Assembly: GCA_023268355.1 (NCBI GenBank)
Contig: JALNJK010000006.1
Location: forward strand, 1 to 64,000
Length of the DNA: 64,000 bases
Source of the DNA: Candidatus Terraquivivens tengchongensis
GTDB taxonomy: Archaea > Thermoproteota > Nitrososphaeria_A > Caldarchaeales > Wolframiiraptoraceae
Reading direction: 5' to 3'
This document shows, in pieces, positions 61,370-64,000 of this stretch. The translations under genes were made by a program, and so were the position numbers. The number at the start of each line of letters is the position of its first letter. Within the stretch, counting starts at the first letter, position 1. The notes beneath the pieces were generated by a model. That model was not told where the DNA came from. It saw only the letters and a list, made by a program, of their open reading frames with translations, and searched no databases.

Positions 61370-61774
61370 TCACCCAATTTTTGCCTGTAGAGCCAGTAGT
61401 ATGCCGACAAATGCTATCAGCAAAAGTATGAAACTAAAGATGTACATGTACTTTACCCTTCTGCCCAAAAAGCTCTCCCTTCCTGCCATTATGTAAAGTA
61501 CGACGCCGATTAGGGCCATGAGGTAGTATGTAAACATGACGAATAATTCACCGTATGTCTGCATCATATAGTCAGGAATGAAAACACGCACTACGCCTCC
61601 TACAAATATAACTGCTGCTGTTGGATTCGAGATACAGTACAGAAGACCACTCATAAGGATTACGACAAACAGTGCAATAGCTAATGGAAGGCCTATCTTG
61701 AATTGCTTTGCCGAAATAATCTTACTAAACGCCTCAGCAAGACGGTTGTAAAGTTCCTCTAGCTTCCTCTCCAT
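61370..61774 (-). CDS. Small polytopic membrane protein
   Basis: 134 residues from ATG 61774; the TATA-like TTTAATATATAC (about 61816-61827) rules out the upstream start at 61882. N-terminal helix with charges (MERKLEELYNRLAEAFSKII), then four transmembrane helices. No family recognised. It is divergent from the zinc-ribbon gene and aglB. Confidence 0.55.
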   Translation of the reverse strand: MERKLEELYNRLAEAFSKIISAKQFKIGLPLAIALFVVILMSGLLYCISNPTAAVIFVGGVVRVFIPDYMMQTYGELFVMFTYYLMALIGVVLYIMAGRESFLGRRVKYMYIFSFILLLIAFVGILLALQAKIG

Positions 61775-61898
61775 TTCACGAGCACCGTTCTTTAACGTCA
61801 CATTACCGAATGTTGTATATATTAAACAATCATGGTCAGTTTTAAAGATTCCTAAAGCTATATAAAACTCGTTAACAAACACTTTTGAGGATAGCTCG

Positions 61899-62069
61899 GT
61901 GGGCGGCTTGCTGACAATAGTCTGTGGACACTGCGGTTATGTGTTGTACGAAGGCAATGAATTAAAGATGCTTAATGAAGTAGTTCGGGAGTATGCGAAC
62001 GTTTGTCCTAAATGTGGCAAGACCCTGAAACCATCCGCCCAAAATATCAGGATTTTACGAGGAAAGTAG
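61899..62069 (+). CDS. Small zinc-ribbon protein upstream of aglB
   Basis: 56 residues: TIVCGHCGYVLYEGNELK and VCPKCGKTLKP form a four-Cys zinc ribbon; the C-terminus (IRILRGK) is basic. Start GTG 61899, or TTG 61908 if GGTGGGCGG is the Shine-Dalgarno. No family assigned; small zinc-ribbon proteins are common in archaea. It ends 9 bases before aglB, so the two are likely cotranscribed. Confidence 0.65.
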   Translation: MGGLLTIVCGHCGYVLYEGNELKMLNEVVREYANVCPKCGKTLKPSAQNIRILRGK

Positions 62070-62078
62070 GTGAGATTT

Positions 62079-64000
62079 ATGGAAATTAAAAGCAGTTTTC
62101 GCACATTTTTTAAGTCTAGACCCGTTGTCTTAGAGATTGCAGCATTAATGTCCATTTTAACAATTGCCTTCATCATCAGGATGCTGCCAATCAGATGGGG
62201 CGCTCTTCTCTCAGAGTTTGATCCATGGATGCAGTTTCGCCAAGCTGAATTTATCGTCGAAAGAGGATGGTCGGGCTTTATCGAATACTTCTCTTGGATA
62301 GACATGGAGCGCTGGTATCCTTATGGGCAGTTTGTGAGCAGATCTTTCTATCCAGGACTTCCTTTCTTACTGGCGTTCGTTTATCTCTCTTTATCATCGA
62401 TAGGTATACATGTCAACCTTTTGGAGCTAGCTGTCGTCTTTCCCGTCATAATGTCTATGGTAGCGGTACTGGTGGTTTATTTCTTAGGTAAGGAGGTCGG
62501 AGGAAAGTCGACTGGTCTATTGGCAGCGTTTGCATTAGCGGTAAGTAATGCAAACATAAGCAGGACGCATGCAGGCTGGTTTGACGACGAGAGTATTTCC
62601 ATTCCCTTCATGTTGGTAAGCTTTCTTATGTATATATACGCCATCAAGAAAGGAAGGAGCTTCAAACAGGTGATCGTCTACTCTGTCTTATCTGGTTTCT
62701 TCCTAGGATACGTCGCAACATGTTGGGGTGCTCATAGATTTCCATTCATGTTCATACACGTAATAACTTTGTTACTCTCATTCATAGGGCGATACAGGAG
62801 GGAACTTCTAGTATCTTATTCGATAACCTTCGGGTTATCGTCAACGATAGCCACATCCGTCCCTAAGTTAGGCGGTGTGGGTTATGTAGGTGACCTGACA
62901 ATAATGACTGGACTGTCCGTCCTCGTCTTGCTTGTAGTTTTTGAGTTGTCGAGCAACTTCAGTAATAAATTCCTAAGAAGCTTCGTGCCTAGGATTACGA
63001 CTGTGGCTTTACTGGTATCGGTTGGTGTTCTAGCCACCCTTCCGGGCATTAAGTTCCTTTCGACGTTACTGCCAGGTATAAGGGGCGATTTGCCAATTCT
63101 GATATCGGTTGCGGAGAACCAGGTAAGTACTTGGGTGACGATGTTCACGGACTTAGGATTCTTCTTGGTGTTCGCTCCAGTAGGAATTTATTACATGTTG
63201 AAGGAAGGAACTGACGAGGCAATATTCATCTCCACTCTTACCGTCTTCAGTATATACTTCTCAGCATCCATGGTAAGGTTATCTGCATTAGCCGCACCGT
63301 TCATCGCCATAACCTCTGGATACGCGATCAGTAGAATATTCAACTCGCTTGGGAACATGATCACAATCAAGACTGAAAGGAGGAAGGGCGAAAAAGTTCC
63401 CATAGAATATGCAATTGTGACCCCTATACTCGTGGTATTGCTATTAGCAGTTCCGTTAGCGCCCTCCTTTCTCATCGGTAGAAGTTTACCGAGCCTATCA
63501 CCAATAGACCAGGCCTACGTTCCTCCTACGGTGATACAGAGCACACTACCAGTTGCGGCAAACATACCTGATTGGGTAAATGCTTTGTCATGGATGAGGG
63601 ACAACCTCCCGGACAATGCAGTCGTTGCTGCATGGTGGGACTATGGTTATTGGATTACGGTGATGGGGAACAAAACGACGCTTGCCGATAACTCTACCAC
63701 GAATAGCACACAGATTGGAGTATTGGCCCTTGCATTCATGTCACCACCTGAAAAAGCTGCTCAGATACTAAAGCAGCATGGTGCGACGCATGTTCTAATA
63801 TTCGTAACGCATGAGGTTGTACCGTACGCTGGTAAGTATTTTCCGAGGTTGCTTGGTTATGGTGATGAAGGAAAATGGGTCTGGATGCTGAAGATAGCAA
63901 ACCAAGAAGCGGATAAGCTCGGCATACAACCTTTCAACGAGAATGACTACTATGACCCGACGAAACCGCTAACCGAGGGTGCCACGGATAAGTTTTGGAA
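62079..64000 (+). CDS. aglB: Oligosaccharyltransferase AglB/Stt3 (partial)
   Basis: 640 codons are visible; the C-terminus is beyond the right edge. LLSEFDPWMQFRQAEFIVE has the first-loop DxxW-type motif, followed by SRTHAGWFDDES (metal-binding) and about a dozen transmembrane helices. The soluble domain starts after about 475, with the hallmark AAWWDYGYWITVMG. It moves the lipid-linked glycan onto Asn of secreted proteins such as the archaellin and pilins. Confidence 0.95.
   Translation, partial: MEIKSSFRTFFKSRPVVLEIAALMSILTIAFIIRMLPIRWGALLSEFDPWMQFRQAEFIVERGWSGFIEYFSWIDMERWYPYGQFVSRSFYPGLPFLLAFVYLSLSSIGIHVNLLELAVVFPVIMSMVAVLVVYFLGKEVGGKSTGLLAAFALAVSNANISRTHAGWFDDESISIPFMLVSFLMYIYAIKKGRSFKQVIVYSVLSGFFLGYVATCWGAHRFPFMFIHVITLLLSFIGRYRRELLVSYSITFGLSSTIATSVPKLGGVGYVGDLTIMTGLSVLVLLVVFELSSNFSNKFLRSFVPRITTVALLVSVGVLATLPGIKFLSTLLPGIRGDLPILISVAENQVSTWVTMFTDLGFFLVFAPVGIYYMLKEGTDEAIFISTLTVFSIYFSASMVRLSALAAPFIAITSGYAISRIFNSLGNMITIKTERRKGEKVPIEYAIVTPILVVLLLAVPLAPSFLIGRSLPSLSPIDQAYVPPTVIQSTLPVAANIPDWVNALSWMRDNLPDNAVVAAWWDYGYWITVMGNKTTLADNSTTNSTQIGVLALAFMSPPEKAAQILKQHGATHVLIFVTHEVVPYAGKYFPRLLGYGDEGKWVWMLKIANQEADKLGIQPFNENDYYDPTKPLTEGATDKFW

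Noticed and set aside
1-64000. CRISPR array, rRNA genes, insertion sequences
   Set aside because: No regularly spaced repeats, no rRNA signature and no transposase-like protein were found on reading.

Overview
The window is archaeal. It encodes archaeal-type DnaG primase, topoisomerase VI subunit A, Pelota, a RadB-like recombinase, an AglB/Stt3 oligosaccharyltransferase, an archaellum operon, and tRNA genes interrupted by bulge-helix-bulge introns. Gene order and the crenarchaeal-like archaellum order (X/D-like, G, F, H, I, J) suggest a TACK-group thermophile, perhaps near Aigarchaeota/Thaumarchaeota. The lineage is inferred from content and has not been tested phylogenetically.

Layout. 1-733: 3' truncated enolase-superfamily enzyme. 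812-895: tRNA-Leu. 993-7905: a type IV pilus-like system with a platform protein, two Roadblock-type proteins, a divergently transcribed ATPase and three pilin-like proteins. 8003-13714: housekeeping and unknown membrane genes, including an SPFH protein and an arrestin-fold protein that face each other and both end in zinc ribbons. 13898-21323: an integrated genetic element bounded by a 23-bp direct repeat derived from the 5' end of an intron-containing tRNA-Lys gene. It carries a tyrosine recombinase, an excisionase-like protein, small regulators, a PrimPol-helicase replication protein with a GGTGAA repeat array behind it, a Panacea-like/PIN toxin-antitoxin pair and several small ORFs. A third, shorter copy of the tRNA sequence at 21636 suggests an older insertion. 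21812-25449: two glycosyltransferases, DUF6092 and nitroreductase. 25550-25655: tRNA-Asp with an intron in the acceptor stem. 25752-27128: FrhB-like flavoprotein with a C-terminal winged helix. 27171-34674: archaellum operon with a divergent archaellin gene. 34754-36254: an isolated uL23-uL2-uS19 ribosomal block. 36268-54878: information-processing and metabolic genes (hisS, tRNA thiolase, iorAB, pelA, dnaG, prs, tRNA methyltransferase, RNase Z, top6A, GPN GTPase). 54965-55082: tRNA-Ser with intron. 55146-55367: remnant of a molybdopterin oxidoreductase. 55650-59011: ECF transporter operon ending in an adenine-phosphoribosyltransferase-like gene. 59067-64000: SDR, AlaX, RadB-like, small genes and the start of aglB.

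How it fits together. Two type IV filament machines (pilus and archaellum) share this window with an oligosaccharyltransferase and two other glycosyltransferases, consistent with glycosylated surface structures. The best candidates for new biology are the 5'-end tRNA integration, where a palindromic TATA box appears to serve both the tRNA and the integrase; the acceptor-stem intron of tRNA-Asp; Roadblock proteins in the pilus locus; a V4R-like protein in the archaellum operon; the FrhB-winged-helix fusion; the Panacea/PIN pair; and the ECF-phosphoribosyltransferase operon. No CRISPR array, rRNA gene or insertion sequence was seen.
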